Positions 55,840 through 63,843 of a stretch of DNA of 64,000 nt are shown piece after piece (within the stretch, counting starts at the first letter, position 1; every line of letters starts with the position of its first letter). Position numbers and translations under genes: made by a program. The stretch is from Maribacter thermophilus (GTDB lineage: Bacteria > Bacteroidota > Bacteroidia > Flavobacteriales > Flavobacteriaceae). The notes under the pieces are model-generated. The model made no database searches, was not told the DNA's origin, and was given only the letters and a program-made list of their open reading frames with translations. Where the stretch lies: positions 1,962,985 to 2,026,984 of the forward strand of contig NZ_LDAS01000001.1 of assembly GCF_001020565.1 (NCBI RefSeq), written 5' to 3'.

Positions 55840-56886
55840 ATGAAAGAACGGATCGTAATCGTAGGTGGAGGATTGAGCGGATTGACTTTGGCCTATTTAC
55901 TGACCAAAAACAATAAAGAAGCTACAGTTGTTGAAGCATCGTCGCGATTGGGCGGACGCATACAAACCCTAAAAGGAAACTTGGAAACTCCTTTGGAGCT
56001 GGGCGCCACGTGGTTTTCCGATATGCACGGGAATTTGCTTTCTCTCATCGATGAACTGGGACTTACAAAATACCCGCAGTTTTCAAAAGGTATTTCCTTG
56101 TTTCAGACCAAATCGTTTGAGCCGCCCCAAAAGTTTTTTGTACCCGAAGCCGAAGCCCCCTCGTACCGATTAAAAGATGGTACACAAAACCTCATCGATA
56201 CCCTGGCAGAAAAACTAAATCCAAAAAACATACATCTAAATACCAAGGTTACCGCCATTACCGAACTTAAAGACCAAGTGTTGGTGGAGACTTTGAACGG
56301 GAAAAAGTTACATGCGGACAAAGTGGTTCTGTGCCTGCCTCCCCAATTGGCGGGCTCGCAAATTCGGTTTTCGCCCAAGTTGCCAGAGGCGGTGTCCGAC
56401 ATGTTACCAAGCGTTCAGACCTGGATGGCAGGGTCCATAAAATTTGTATTGGAATATACCGAACCATTCTGGAGAAAGAAAGACTATTCGGGCATGTTGT
56501 TCAGTCACTGCGGCATTGTTACCGAAATGTACGACCATACCAACTTTGAAGAAAACAAATATGGTTTTACGGGCTTTTTAAACGGGGGTGCGGCATCGTA
56601 TTCGAAAGAGGTAAGAAAGGAGTTTGTATTGAAACAATTATCGGAACTTATGGGAGAGGAAGCCTTACATCCCATGAATTATTTTGATAAGATTTGGTCG
56701 GACGAGTTTGTGATAAGCGAAGACCAGACCATTCACCGACCACACCAAAACAACGGTCATCCCTTACTGCAAGAAAACTACATGAACGGTAAATTGTTCT
56801 TTTCAGGTACCGAAAGTGCTACCGAATATGGCGGTTATATGGAAGGGGCCATACGAGCGGCCAAAAACATTTTTGAAAAGATGTAA
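55840..56886 (+). CDS. FAD-dependent amine oxidase family protein
   Basis: This 348-residue flavoprotein has the dinucleotide-binding GGGLSGLTLAYLLTK (8-22), EASSRLGGRIQT (36-47), a central substrate domain, and a C-terminal FAD motif with GTESATEYGGYMEGAIRAAK. This is the flavin monoamine oxidase (MAO/PAO) fold at the short end of the family's length. It would oxidise amines or a related carotenoid or porphyrin substrate. The preceding intergenic region holds a hairpin over the immunity-like stop. It is not clearly in an operon. Confidence 0.88.
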   Translation: MKERIVIVGGGLSGLTLAYLLTKNNKEATVVEASSRLGGRIQTLKGNLETPLELGATWFSDMHGNLLSLIDELGLTKYPQFSKGISLFQTKSFEPPQKFFVPEAEAPSYRLKDGTQNLIDTLAEKLNPKNIHLNTKVTAITELKDQVLVETLNGKKLHADKVVLCLPPQLAGSQIRFSPKLPEAVSDMLPSVQTWMAGSIKFVLEYTEPFWRKKDYSGMLFSHCGIVTEMYDHTNFEENKYGFTGFLNGGAASYSKEVRKEFVLKQLSELMGEEALHPMNYFDKIWSDEFVISEDQTIHRPHQNNGHPLLQENYMNGKLFFSGTESATEYGGYMEGAIRAAKNIFEKM

Positions 56887-56988
56887 AGCCAAATTTAAAC
56901 GAATATAGAACTCCTTATTCTACTTATTTTCTTTTGCAAAAGTAACCCTGCTTAGTAAAAGTAACGAACTACAATTTATTGATAGTCC

Positions 56989-57375
56989 CTACCCAACTGC
57001 CTGCGAACAATCGCTACATGTGCCCGTTAAAACACAGTTGGCACTCTGCACCTGGTATCCGTTGGGAACTGCGTAGTTTACCGGAACCTGCAAACATTCT
57101 ATAGTATCGCAAGACAAGCACCGAAAATGAAAATGATATTGCACATCTTCGGGTTTCTCACATTTTTTACAAATGGCAAAATACTGCTTGCCATCTTCCG
57201 CTACGATTCTATGTACCATGTCGTCTTCACAGAATCTATTCAATACCCGATATATGGTAGCCCTGTTTATCTTAATGTCGAGCTGCTTTTCTATGGCATC
57301 TTGACTTAATGCTTTTTTCGAATTTGAAAGCAAATTAAGCACCGCTTCCTTAGTAGGTGTATTTCTTCTGTTCAT
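56989..57375 (-). CDS. Fur-family transcriptional regulator
   Basis: This protein of about 128 residues (first Met of MM trimmed) has a winged-helix DNA-binding half (TPTKEAVLNLLSNSKKALSQ, IKINRATIYRVLNRFCEDDM) and a metal/dimerisation half with two CxxC pairs (CKKCEKPEDVQYHFHFRCLSC and TGTCSDC) and the HFHFRC His cluster. Four cysteines form the structural zinc site typical of Fur/Zur/PerR proteins. The HxHFRCLSCDTIECL regulatory motif leaves the metal undecided. It is divergent from a redox-methylation operon with two matching operator-like palindromes between the starts. Confidence 0.92.
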   Translation of the reverse strand: MNRRNTPTKEAVLNLLSNSKKALSQDAIEKQLDIKINRATIYRVLNRFCEDDMVHRIVAEDGKQYFAICKKCEKPEDVQYHFHFRCLSCDTIECLQVPVNYAVPNGYQVQSANCVLTGTCSDCSQAVG

Positions 57376-57381
57376 CATTTA

Positions 57382-57451
57382 TTGCGAATAAGTTGCAATA
57401 ATACAAAAATCATGTATATTTGTCAAAATCACTATTGCGACAATTTCGCAT
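57382..57451. promoter_or_regulatory. Two Fur-type operators flanking a promoter
   Basis: TTGCGAATAAGTTGCAA (57382-57398) and TTGCGACAATTTCGCAT (57435-57451) both fit TTGCGAnnAnnTnGCAn and are imperfect palindromes. Between them TTG (57393-57395), a 19-bp spacer and TATATTTG (57415-57422) match a Bacteroidota -33/-7 promoter reading rightward. This suggests that the divergent Fur-family protein represses the reductase operon and possibly itself. Confidence 0.65.
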
Positions 57452-57463
57452 TTATAGAATCTA

Positions 57464-58465
57464 ATGACAAGAAGGGAGATACATAAGTTATTGGGAGTTT
57501 CAGGTATCGCACTTACACTACCCGGCCCGTTATCGCTCTTTGCCCAATACAACAACAAAATGGATAAAAACGAATTTGAAGTCATCATTATCGGAGGAAG
57601 CTACGCCGGACTTTCCGCAGCAATGAGCTTAGGGCGATCGCTGAGAAAAACATTGGTTATAGATGCCGGTAAACCCTGCAATCGCCAAACGCCCCATTCG
57701 CACAATTTTCTGACCCAAGATGGAAGCACGCCACAAGAAATATCGGAACTGGCAAAAAAACAGGTTTTAAAATATGATCATGTAGAATTTTATGACGGAC
57801 ATGCCATTTCTGGAAAGAGAATTTCAGAAGGTTTTGAAATCATCACTTCGCACAAAGATACTTTTACGGCTAAAAAACTGGTTTTTGCCGCAGGCATCAA
57901 AGACATAATGCCCAATATAAAAGGGTTTGCCGAATGTTGGGGAATTTCGGTCGTACATTGCCCCTATTGTCACGGGTATGAAATAAGAAATAAAAAAACC
58001 GCCATTTTGGCCAATGGTGAAAGGACCTTTCATATAACACAATTGGTGAAAAACCTAACCGATGACATTACCATTATAACTGCTGGAAAACCTGACTTTA
58101 ATACCGAGCAAATGTCAAAGCTACAACGAAACCAGATTAGAATTGTTGAGAAAGAAATTACAGAAATAAAGCACGAGAACGGACAATTGAAAACCTTGGT
58201 TTTTAAAGATGGTAGCGAGGAAGATTATGATGCAGCCTACGCTACAATCCCCTTCGAACAAAACACGACTATTCCACAAGAACTGGGCTGTAACATTACC
58301 GAAAACGGTCATATCGAGGTAAACCCCATGTACAAAACTACGCAAGAAGGCATTTTTGCCTGTGGCGACAGTACTTCTATGTTCCGATCGGTAGCTACAG
58401 CGGTTTATGGAGGAAATGTCACGGGTGCCATGCTAAATATGGAGCTGACAGAAGCATCTTTTTAA
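57464..58465 (+). CDS. Thioredoxin-reductase-like FAD/NAD(P) oxidoreductase
   Basis: This 333-residue protein has an N-terminal segment MTRREIHKLLGVSGIALTLP that resembles a twin-arginine signal, then FAD-binding IIGGSYAGLSAAMSLGR (about 47-63), VIDAGKPCNRQTPHSHNFLT, a redox motif VHCPYCHGYEIR (CPYC, about 168-171), and CGDSTSMFRSVATAVYGG-N near the end. An internal ATG at 57560 would give the usual cytoplasmic thioredoxin-reductase-like length. It is the first gene of a three-gene operon controlled by the divergent Fur-type regulator. Confidence 0.85.
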   Translation: MTRREIHKLLGVSGIALTLPGPLSLFAQYNNKMDKNEFEVIIIGGSYAGLSAAMSLGRSLRKTLVIDAGKPCNRQTPHSHNFLTQDGSTPQEISELAKKQVLKYDHVEFYDGHAISGKRISEGFEIITSHKDTFTAKKLVFAAGIKDIMPNIKGFAECWGISVVHCPYCHGYEIRNKKTAILANGERTFHITQLVKNLTDDITIITAGKPDFNTEQMSKLQRNQIRIVEKEITEIKHENGQLKTLVFKDGSEEDYDAAYATIPFEQNTTIPQELGCNITENGHIEVNPMYKTTQEGIFACGDSTSMFRSVATAVYGGNVTGAMLNMELTEASF

Positions 58466-58466
58466 A

Positions 58467-58712
58467 ATGATAGAAGTATTTATAACCGACATACAATCAG
58501 AGAGTGATGCGAACAAGGTGCTCGCATCATTAAAAAAGGACCATCCAGATTTAGAGGTCAATTTTGATTTGGAAGATTTTAATGTTCCTTATCCCTGCGG
58601 GCACTCTATATTAAGAACCGAAGGAGGATTTATCGACAGCACCGCCATTTTGCAACAACTAAGATCCAAAGGAATTAAATGTGAAATTTTAGAAGACAAA
58701 ACATGTAATTGA
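58467..58712 (+). CDS. Small heavy-metal-domain-like protein
   Basis: This 81-residue protein, 1 bp after the reductase and 1 bp before the methyltransferase, looks like a beta-alpha-beta-beta-alpha-beta fold resembling heavy-metal-associated domains (VFITDIQSESDANKVLASLK, HPDLEVNFDLEDFNVPYPC, TAILQQLRSKGIKCEILEDK), but the canonical CxxC metal motif is absent. Two cysteines (PYPCG and IKCEI) and CN at the end could still bind a soft metal. It was probably kept as part of the operon. Confidence 0.65.
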   Translation: MIEVFITDIQSESDANKVLASLKKDHPDLEVNFDLEDFNVPYPCGHSILRTEGGFIDSTAILQQLRSKGIKCEILEDKTCN

Positions 58713-58713
58713 T

Positions 58714-59313
58714 ATGGCCGAATTCTGGGAAGATGCTTTTAGGGACAAGAAAAAAATGTGGGGTTCAAAACCTGCAAATTCCACCATATTGACAAAGGAC
58801 CTATTTATTGAAAATAATATAAAAAACGTACTCATTCCCGGAATAGGCTATGGCCGAAATGCACAACCGTTTATAGAAAACGGGCTAACGGTGACCGGAA
58901 TAGAAATATCGAAAACAGCTATTGAACTGGCAAAAGAAAAATACGGTAGGCAAATAAGCCTTTACCATGGTTCGGTAACCGATATGCCTTTTAATGACAA
59001 CAAATACGATGGTATTTTCTGCTATGCCCTTATTCACTTGTTGAGCAAGGGAGAAAGAAAAAAATTGATCCAAGATTGCTACGATCAATTGACCGATAAC
59101 GGACTCATGGTTTTTACCGCCATCACAAAAGAAGCAACGAATTTTGGTAAGGGAAAACGGGTTGGTAAAGACCGATACGAGTTTCATAAAGGAGCTAAAA
59201 TTTACTATTACGACAGGGCGTCGGTAAGTTCGGAATTTGGGGAACACGGTCTATTGGAAATAACGGAGGTACACGAAAACCAACCAATGTTCTTGATAAG
59301 GTGTAAAAAATAA
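58714..59313 (+). CDS. Class I SAM-dependent methyltransferase
   Basis: This 199-residue protein has the TehB/thiopurine-like pattern MAEFWEDAFRDKKKMWGSKP, SAM motif I VLIPGIGYGRNAQPFIENG, motif II VTGIEISKTAIELAKEK, and motif III FCYALIHLLSKGER. The small soluble form is typical of TehB-like or nucleobase methyltransferases. It is the last gene of the Fur-regulated operon (1-bp spacing). Whether it methylates a metalloid, thiol or nucleobase is unknown. Confidence 0.85.
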   Translation: MAEFWEDAFRDKKKMWGSKPANSTILTKDLFIENNIKNVLIPGIGYGRNAQPFIENGLTVTGIEISKTAIELAKEKYGRQISLYHGSVTDMPFNDNKYDGIFCYALIHLLSKGERKKLIQDCYDQLTDNGLMVFTAITKEATNFGKGKRVGKDRYEFHKGAKIYYYDRASVSSEFGEHGLLEITEVHENQPMFLIRCKK

Positions 59314-59394
59314 TCCGTTGATGTTTTTACATTGGATAAAGGGTTGGCAACCAAATTACGAGCACCCAACTAAATACGCATAAGACAATTAAAA

Positions 59395-60696
59395 CTATGG
59401 TACCTTGTCTAAATATACGTGCCCATCTTTCATTACGAACACGACATTCCCCATTGTCTGTACAAAGTTGCTTGTCAAGTTTCCTTTTACCGCAATGATA
59501 TCGGCCTTTGCCCCTTCGGTCAAATAACCAATTTCCTTTTCTTTGTGAAGGCTCAAAGCCGAAAGATACGTTGCCGATCGTAAGATATTCAAAGGTTTCA
59601 TACCCGCTTCAAAGTAGGTACGGAACATATCTCTGGACGATTCTCCACGTGTTGTGCCAATATCCGTATAATTATCGGACCCCGCCACCACGGTTACCTT
59701 CTCATCTAAGGCCTTCATCAGCCTTTTTTTCATATTGGACATATATTTGGATATCCAACCCGTATTCTCTTTCTTGTAACCTGCCAACTGAACATAGGTA
59801 TCCATATAGGCACCACTGTTTTCTGTGGGCACTAAAAAAACCTTGTTTTGAGCCATTAAAGTTAAGGTGGAATCGGCTATGTTAAACCCATGTTCAATAC
59901 CATCTACACCTCCCGCTATGGCGTTTCTTGCAGATGCATCGGTAACACAGTGCGCCGTTACGGTAAGACCATACGAATGGGCGGTTTCAACAATGGTCTT
60001 TATTTCATCGACTGTAAGACGGGTGTTGTTGGGCAGGTTATCCGCACAGATCTTAATAAGATCTACGTTTTGGTTTACGTGTTCCCTAACCGCATTTCTG
60101 GCGTCGTCCACGCCTTTAATAATCCTATACTCTAAATCTATGATATCTTGATGATCGGTCAACACCCCATATATTTGTCCGCCAGTGGCAGCCATAATAG
60201 GTCCGGATGCAAAAATACGAGGTCCTTCTATTGTACCTTCATTAATGGCATCTCGTAGGCCCACATCCAAAAAAAGACCCGAATTCCCCAGATCTTTGAT
60301 ACTCGTAATACCCACCTCTAAATACGATTTGGCCCTTTTGGCCCCGCGAAGGGTTCTTAGCCCGTCACTTTCCATAGTAAGCGACTGCACGCTATGCTCA
60401 CTAAAATCAACATTGGCATCCTGAGAGAAAAGAACGTGTGTATGTGCATCTATTAAACCCGGTAACACGGTATAATCGGAAAGATCCACCACTTCACTAT
60501 TCTTGGGAATCTTACCAAAATCCTTAATGGACTCAATTGTTTTTCCGCTTACGCGTATTACCTTGTTCTTAAGAAGTTGATTGTTCTTACTGTCGTAAAA
60601 TTGCCCGGCTTTGATATAAATATCCTGCTCCTGGCCAACCGATCTGGTCTGCACAAATAGGACGACAAGAAGCAGGTAAATAATATTTTTATACAT
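59395..60696 (-). CDS. Secreted imidazolonepropionase-type amidohydrolase
   Basis: This 433-residue protein has a signal peptide (IIYLLLVVLFVQTRSVGQ) and an amidohydrolase TIM-barrel: LPGLIDAHTHVLFSQD (metal-binding HxH), GVTSIKDLG-like TSIKDLGNSG, LTVTAHCVTDASARNAI, GVDGIEHGFNI, ATYLSALSLHKEKEIGYL and GAKADIIAVKG. It belongs to the subfamily with prolidase and imidazolonepropionase; the substrate is unknown. It converges with the methyltransferase (81 bp between stops). Confidence 0.85.
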   Translation of the reverse strand: MYKNIIYLLLVVLFVQTRSVGQEQDIYIKAGQFYDSKNNQLLKNKVIRVSGKTIESIKDFGKIPKNSEVVDLSDYTVLPGLIDAHTHVLFSQDANVDFSEHSVQSLTMESDGLRTLRGAKRAKSYLEVGITSIKDLGNSGLFLDVGLRDAINEGTIEGPRIFASGPIMAATGGQIYGVLTDHQDIIDLEYRIIKGVDDARNAVREHVNQNVDLIKICADNLPNNTRLTVDEIKTIVETAHSYGLTVTAHCVTDASARNAIAGGVDGIEHGFNIADSTLTLMAQNKVFLVPTENSGAYMDTYVQLAGYKKENTGWISKYMSNMKKRLMKALDEKVTVVAGSDNYTDIGTTRGESSRDMFRTYFEAGMKPLNILRSATYLSALSLHKEKEIGYLTEGAKADIIAVKGNLTSNFVQTMGNVVFVMKDGHVYLDKVP

Positions 60697-60916
60697 GTTT
60701 TCCTCTTTTTTAAATACGCCCCACCTCTACGGCGTGCCGATACAACACTGATATTACATAGTAAACATACTGATTGTGTAGCAATTAATAAAAAAGATCA
60801 TGTAAAAACGTTCTTTTAACCAAGAAGAAAAACAGTACATGTACAATTAGGTCGGCGCTAGTATCATACCTTTATTGGCCGATAGTCCTATTTGTTGTTT
60901 TTCCATTTATTCTCGA

Positions 60917-61714
60917 TTATTTATAGGTTACCAAAATATCCGCTACCTTTTTCAAATCGGGTTCTGAAATTTCGGTTTTTGGTGCCAACGGAAAGATTTG
61001 TTGCCCTGGCCTACCAATAAATGCGGCTCTCCAACCTGCCCAAAGGGCTCCGGCAACATCCCAACCATGGGCGGCGACCAACATACATTCCTCCGGCTTT
61101 AATCCCATTTTACGGGCTGCCCAAGCATAGGCATCCGTAAAAGGTTTAAATTTACCTATATCCTCCACACTTAGTCTCTCATCAAAAAAATCTGTTAGGC
61201 CAGCGCTTTCAAATTGCTTTTTAACCCCTTCGTTAGATGAGTTTGTGAACGATACCAGTTTGTAACCGTCCTTTTTTAATTGCGCCAAAGCATCTTTTAC
61301 TTCTGGATGCGCCGGTAAGCCCCGTAGCGATTTTACTATAACATTTCTTGCCTCCTCTTCGGTCATGGTAATACCATTATTGGCCGCTACCATTTGCAAT
61401 GCCGCCGCACCTATGTAACCAAAATGTTCGTACTGCCCACTTGCGGTAGTCACCAAACTGTATTGTAGCATGGTAGTGAACCAAAGCGACAATAAGTCTT
61501 CTCTTCCCCCCAAGGCTTCCCCTACCTGTTTTTTCATATCGGTAAGATCTAGAAGTGTTTCGTTTACGTCAAAAAATAATACTTTGGGTCTTGTTCTGTT
61601 TATCATACTACTCTTGTTTTTTTGAGAACCTGCCATAGCTACATTAGGCATAACAATACCCGTTGCCCCTACTAGTCCTATACTTTTTATAAATTTTCTT
61701 CTGTTGTTTTCCAT
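60917..61714 (-). CDS. Tat-signal haloacid dehalogenase type II
   Basis: This 265-residue protein opens with a twin-arginine signal (NNRRKFIKSIGLVGATGIVM, likely cleaved after AMAGS). The HAD type II core follows: FFDVNETLLDL with the nucleophile Asp (about 50), FTNSSNEGVKKQF, the Lys in EDIGKFKPFTDAY, and AAHGWDVAGALWAG. These are the catalytic aspartate, serine/asparagine and lysine of L-2-haloacid dehalogenases. A HAD enzyme from the genus Zobellia has been studied, so this activity is plausible in marine flavobacteria. Export to the periplasm is inferred and unusual for this family. Confidence 0.88.
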   Translation of the reverse strand: MENNRRKFIKSIGLVGATGIVMPNVAMAGSQKNKSSMINRTRPKVLFFDVNETLLDLTDMKKQVGEALGGREDLLSLWFTTMLQYSLVTTASGQYEHFGYIGAAALQMVAANNGITMTEEEARNVIVKSLRGLPAHPEVKDALAQLKKDGYKLVSFTNSSNEGVKKQFESAGLTDFFDERLSVEDIGKFKPFTDAYAWAARKMGLKPEECMLVAAHGWDVAGALWAGWRAAFIGRPGQQIFPLAPKTEISEPDLKKVADILVTYK

Positions 61715-61798
61715 TATTAAGATTAGGTGTTTTTTATAAACACAGACTTAGTAACCCAAGACTGCTTTTTAATTCTCTATTTTCTTATCGGGCCTGTA

Positions 61799-62458
61799 TT
61801 ATAGTTTGTTTAAAACTGCCAATACCTCCGACACTTCGGCCCTTTTTCTATAATCCGCATCTAAAAAGGCATATTGGACAACGCCGTCGGTGTCTATCAC
61901 ATAAGTTGCCGCCAATGGCAACTCATTGCTATCGTCCCCATTTACCCCATGCAAGCCAAATGCTTCTTGGTAAATAGAAGCCACCTCGTCGGTAAGTTTA
62001 AATACGACCCCATATGCTTTGGCAATACCATTGCCCACATCACTTAATACAGTAAACTCCAAATTGTGTTTTTCGGCAGTGCTCAAGGAATTATCGGGCA
62101 ATTCTGGCGTTAACGCCATTAGCGTGGCACCTGCTTTTTTAAATTCGGGTAATTTTTCTTGTAAATAATGCAAAGTGATATTGCAATACGGGCACCATCC
62201 TCCCCTGTACCATGTTAACACTACGGGACCGTTTTTTAATTCTTCGTACAACTTCACCGATTTGCCCAGGGCATTTTTTAAAGTAAAATCCGGCGCTTTA
62301 TCGCCCACGTTCAAAGCCCTGTCCAGTACTCCGGAATCTTCTACACTTTTAATACCGGCCGCATAGACCCTATTCTTTTCTTCGGTGAATTTTGCCGCAC
62401 TAGCTTTTCGCTGTACATCCAATAGGGCATCCAATTCCCCTGTGTTTCTATTTTTCAT
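61799..62458 (-). CDS. Peroxiredoxin-like AhpC/TSA protein
   Basis: This 219-residue protein has a thioredoxin fold: APDFTLKNALGKSVKLYEEL and GPVVLTWYRGGWCPYCNITL with a CPYC redox pair at the place of the peroxidatic Cys, ending LAATYVIDTDGVVQYAFLDA. This belongs to the AhpC/TSA-like (PRX-like) family in which Cys-x-x-Cys replaces the single peroxidatic cysteine. Its start lies 6 bp after the DsbA-like gene stop, so they are co-transcribed. It probably reduces peroxides or organic oxidants. Confidence 0.85.
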   Translation of the reverse strand: MKNRNTGELDALLDVQRKASAAKFTEEKNRVYAAGIKSVEDSGVLDRALNVGDKAPDFTLKNALGKSVKLYEELKNGPVVLTWYRGGWCPYCNITLHYLQEKLPEFKKAGATLMALTPELPDNSLSTAEKHNLEFTVLSDVGNGIAKAYGVVFKLTDEVASIYQEAFGLHGVNGDDSNELPLAATYVIDTDGVVQYAFLDADYRKRAEVSEVLAVLNKL

Positions 62459-62464
62459 ATCATA

Positions 62465-63109
62465 TTATTCGCTGATAAACTCTGAAAGCACTTGTTTGAA
62501 TGTGTCAACAGGCTGTGCTCCGGTAATGGCGCTTTTTCGGTTGAATACAATAGTGGGCACGGAATTGACCCCCATATTCTTCCAGTAGCCTTGCTTGCTC
62601 CTTACGTTGTAACGGGCTTCCTCCTTGTCCAGTTCGGCAAGGGCTTCTTCCGCATTTAAACCTACATCCAATAAAGCCTGTTTTAATACATTTCTATCCG
62701 AAACATCCTTGCGTTCGCTAAAGAAAGCCGTGGTGAGCCGCATATTCAATTCCGTCTGTTTGCCATGAGCCTGGGCATACTCTAATAAAACATGTGCATC
62801 AAAAGTGTTCACCATCCGCATTTCATCAAAATAATCGAATGTAAAACCGAGTTCTCTTCCCATTTCGGCCATACGCTCTTGCGATTCTTTTTGCTGTTCT
62901 ATGGTAGACCCATATTTTTGGGCAATATGCTCCGTTACATTCTGGCCTTCTGCAGGCATATCCGGATTCAGCTCAAAAGGTTGCCATTCGATTTCAACTT
63001 GGTCCTCGATACCTAATTCCGAAATAGCTTTTTCCAAACGTTTGTAACCTATGGTACACCAAGGGCATACCACATCGGATACGATATCTATTTTTAATTT
63101 TTCTTTCAT
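62465..63109 (-). CDS. DsbA-family (FrnE-like) oxidoreductase
   Basis: This 214-residue thioredoxin-fold protein has an N-terminal DIVSDVVCPWCTIGYKRLEK (CPWC redox motif), an inserted helical domain (PAEGQNVTEHIAQKYGSTIE, FDAHVLLEYAQAHGKQ), and a C-terminal cis-Pro region MGVNSVPTIVFNRK. FrnE-like DsbA proteins without signals are cytoplasmic disulfide-bond or glutathione-related enzymes that respond to oxidative stress. It lies in the minus-strand cluster with the AhpC-like and AhpD-like proteins. Confidence 0.9.
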   Translation of the reverse strand: MKEKLKIDIVSDVVCPWCTIGYKRLEKAISELGIEDQVEIEWQPFELNPDMPAEGQNVTEHIAQKYGSTIEQQKESQERMAEMGRELGFTFDYFDEMRMVNTFDAHVLLEYAQAHGKQTELNMRLTTAFFSERKDVSDRNVLKQALLDVGLNAEEALAELDKEEARYNVRSKQGYWKNMGVNSVPTIVFNRKSAITGAQPVDTFKQVLSEFISE

Positions 63110-63155
63110 GTAAAAAAGGGTATTAATTCACTGTCAACTGATTTTGGAGATTGGT

Positions 63156-63181
63156 AAAACCTTCCGAATAAACGGAAGGTT
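63156..63181 (-). terminator. Terminator downstream of the AhpD-like gene
   Basis: AACCTTCCG / CGGAAGGTT (63158-63166 and 63173-63181) with a 6-base loop; read on the minus strand the stem runs into TTTT. It may limit read-through from the AhpD-like gene into the DsbA-like gene. Confidence 0.75.
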
Positions 63182-63208
63182 CATAACAATCAATCAACCT
63201 GCAGTCAT

Positions 63209-63772
63209 CTATGAAACCACATTCTCTTTTGACCATGCAAACTTTTTAAAACCGGCATCTACCGGAGTATTGGCTATATGGTTCACATAATTGCTTATTG
63301 TTTTTTGTGATAGGCCTAAAATAATTTCCAGTACTTGGGCCTCGCTATAACCGGCCGCGTAAAAAGCGTCTAGGTCTTCTTGGGTTACGTGCCCACGGTT
63401 TCTGACAATGGTCAATGTCATGGTGCGCAAGGCCTCCAACTTGGGGTTTTCAAGAGGGGTTTCGTTACGCAATGCCTCTGTGATGGCATCGTCCACTTTC
63501 ATCATTTTTGCGATTCCCGTGTGGGCCGGAACACAATAGTGACATGCATGCTCCACATTAATGGTCTGCCATACCACGGTCAGTTCTTCTTCGTTGAAAG
63601 AAGTTTGGGTAAACAACTCATGTAAGGTTTGATAGGCTTCCAAAATTTTTGGCGCCCCGGCCAAAACACCGTGCAGACCGGGAATCATCCCATAGGCCTT
63701 TTGTGATTTTTCCAATAGTTCCTTACTTCCTTCGGGAGCCGTCTCAATGTTGTGAACTTTTAATGTTGTCAT
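63209..63772 (-). CDS. Carboxymuconolactone decarboxylase/AhpD-like protein
   Basis: This 187-residue protein has the AhpD/CMD domain with the VEHACHYCVPAHTGIAKMM motif: Glu-x-x-Cys-x-x-Cys-x-x-x-His, the catalytic cysteine pair of AhpD alkylhydroperoxidases, followed by LEALRTMTLTIVRNRGHVTQ. It would reduce organic peroxides or act on protein disulfides. It is the first gene of the minus-strand cluster, about 70 bp downstream of a TetR-like regulator. Confidence 0.88.
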   Translation of the reverse strand: MTTLKVHNIETAPEGSKELLEKSQKAYGMIPGLHGVLAGAPKILEAYQTLHELFTQTSFNEEELTVVWQTINVEHACHYCVPAHTGIAKMMKVDDAITEALRNETPLENPKLEALRTMTLTIVRNRGHVTQEDLDAFYAAGYSEAQVLEIILGLSQKTISNYVNHIANTPVDAGFKKFAWSKENVVS

Positions 63773-63843
63773 GCTATTCTATTTAAATTTATTATTATTA
63801 ATTATTTCTAAACAATCGTTTAGTTTTAAAGTAAAAAAAATGT

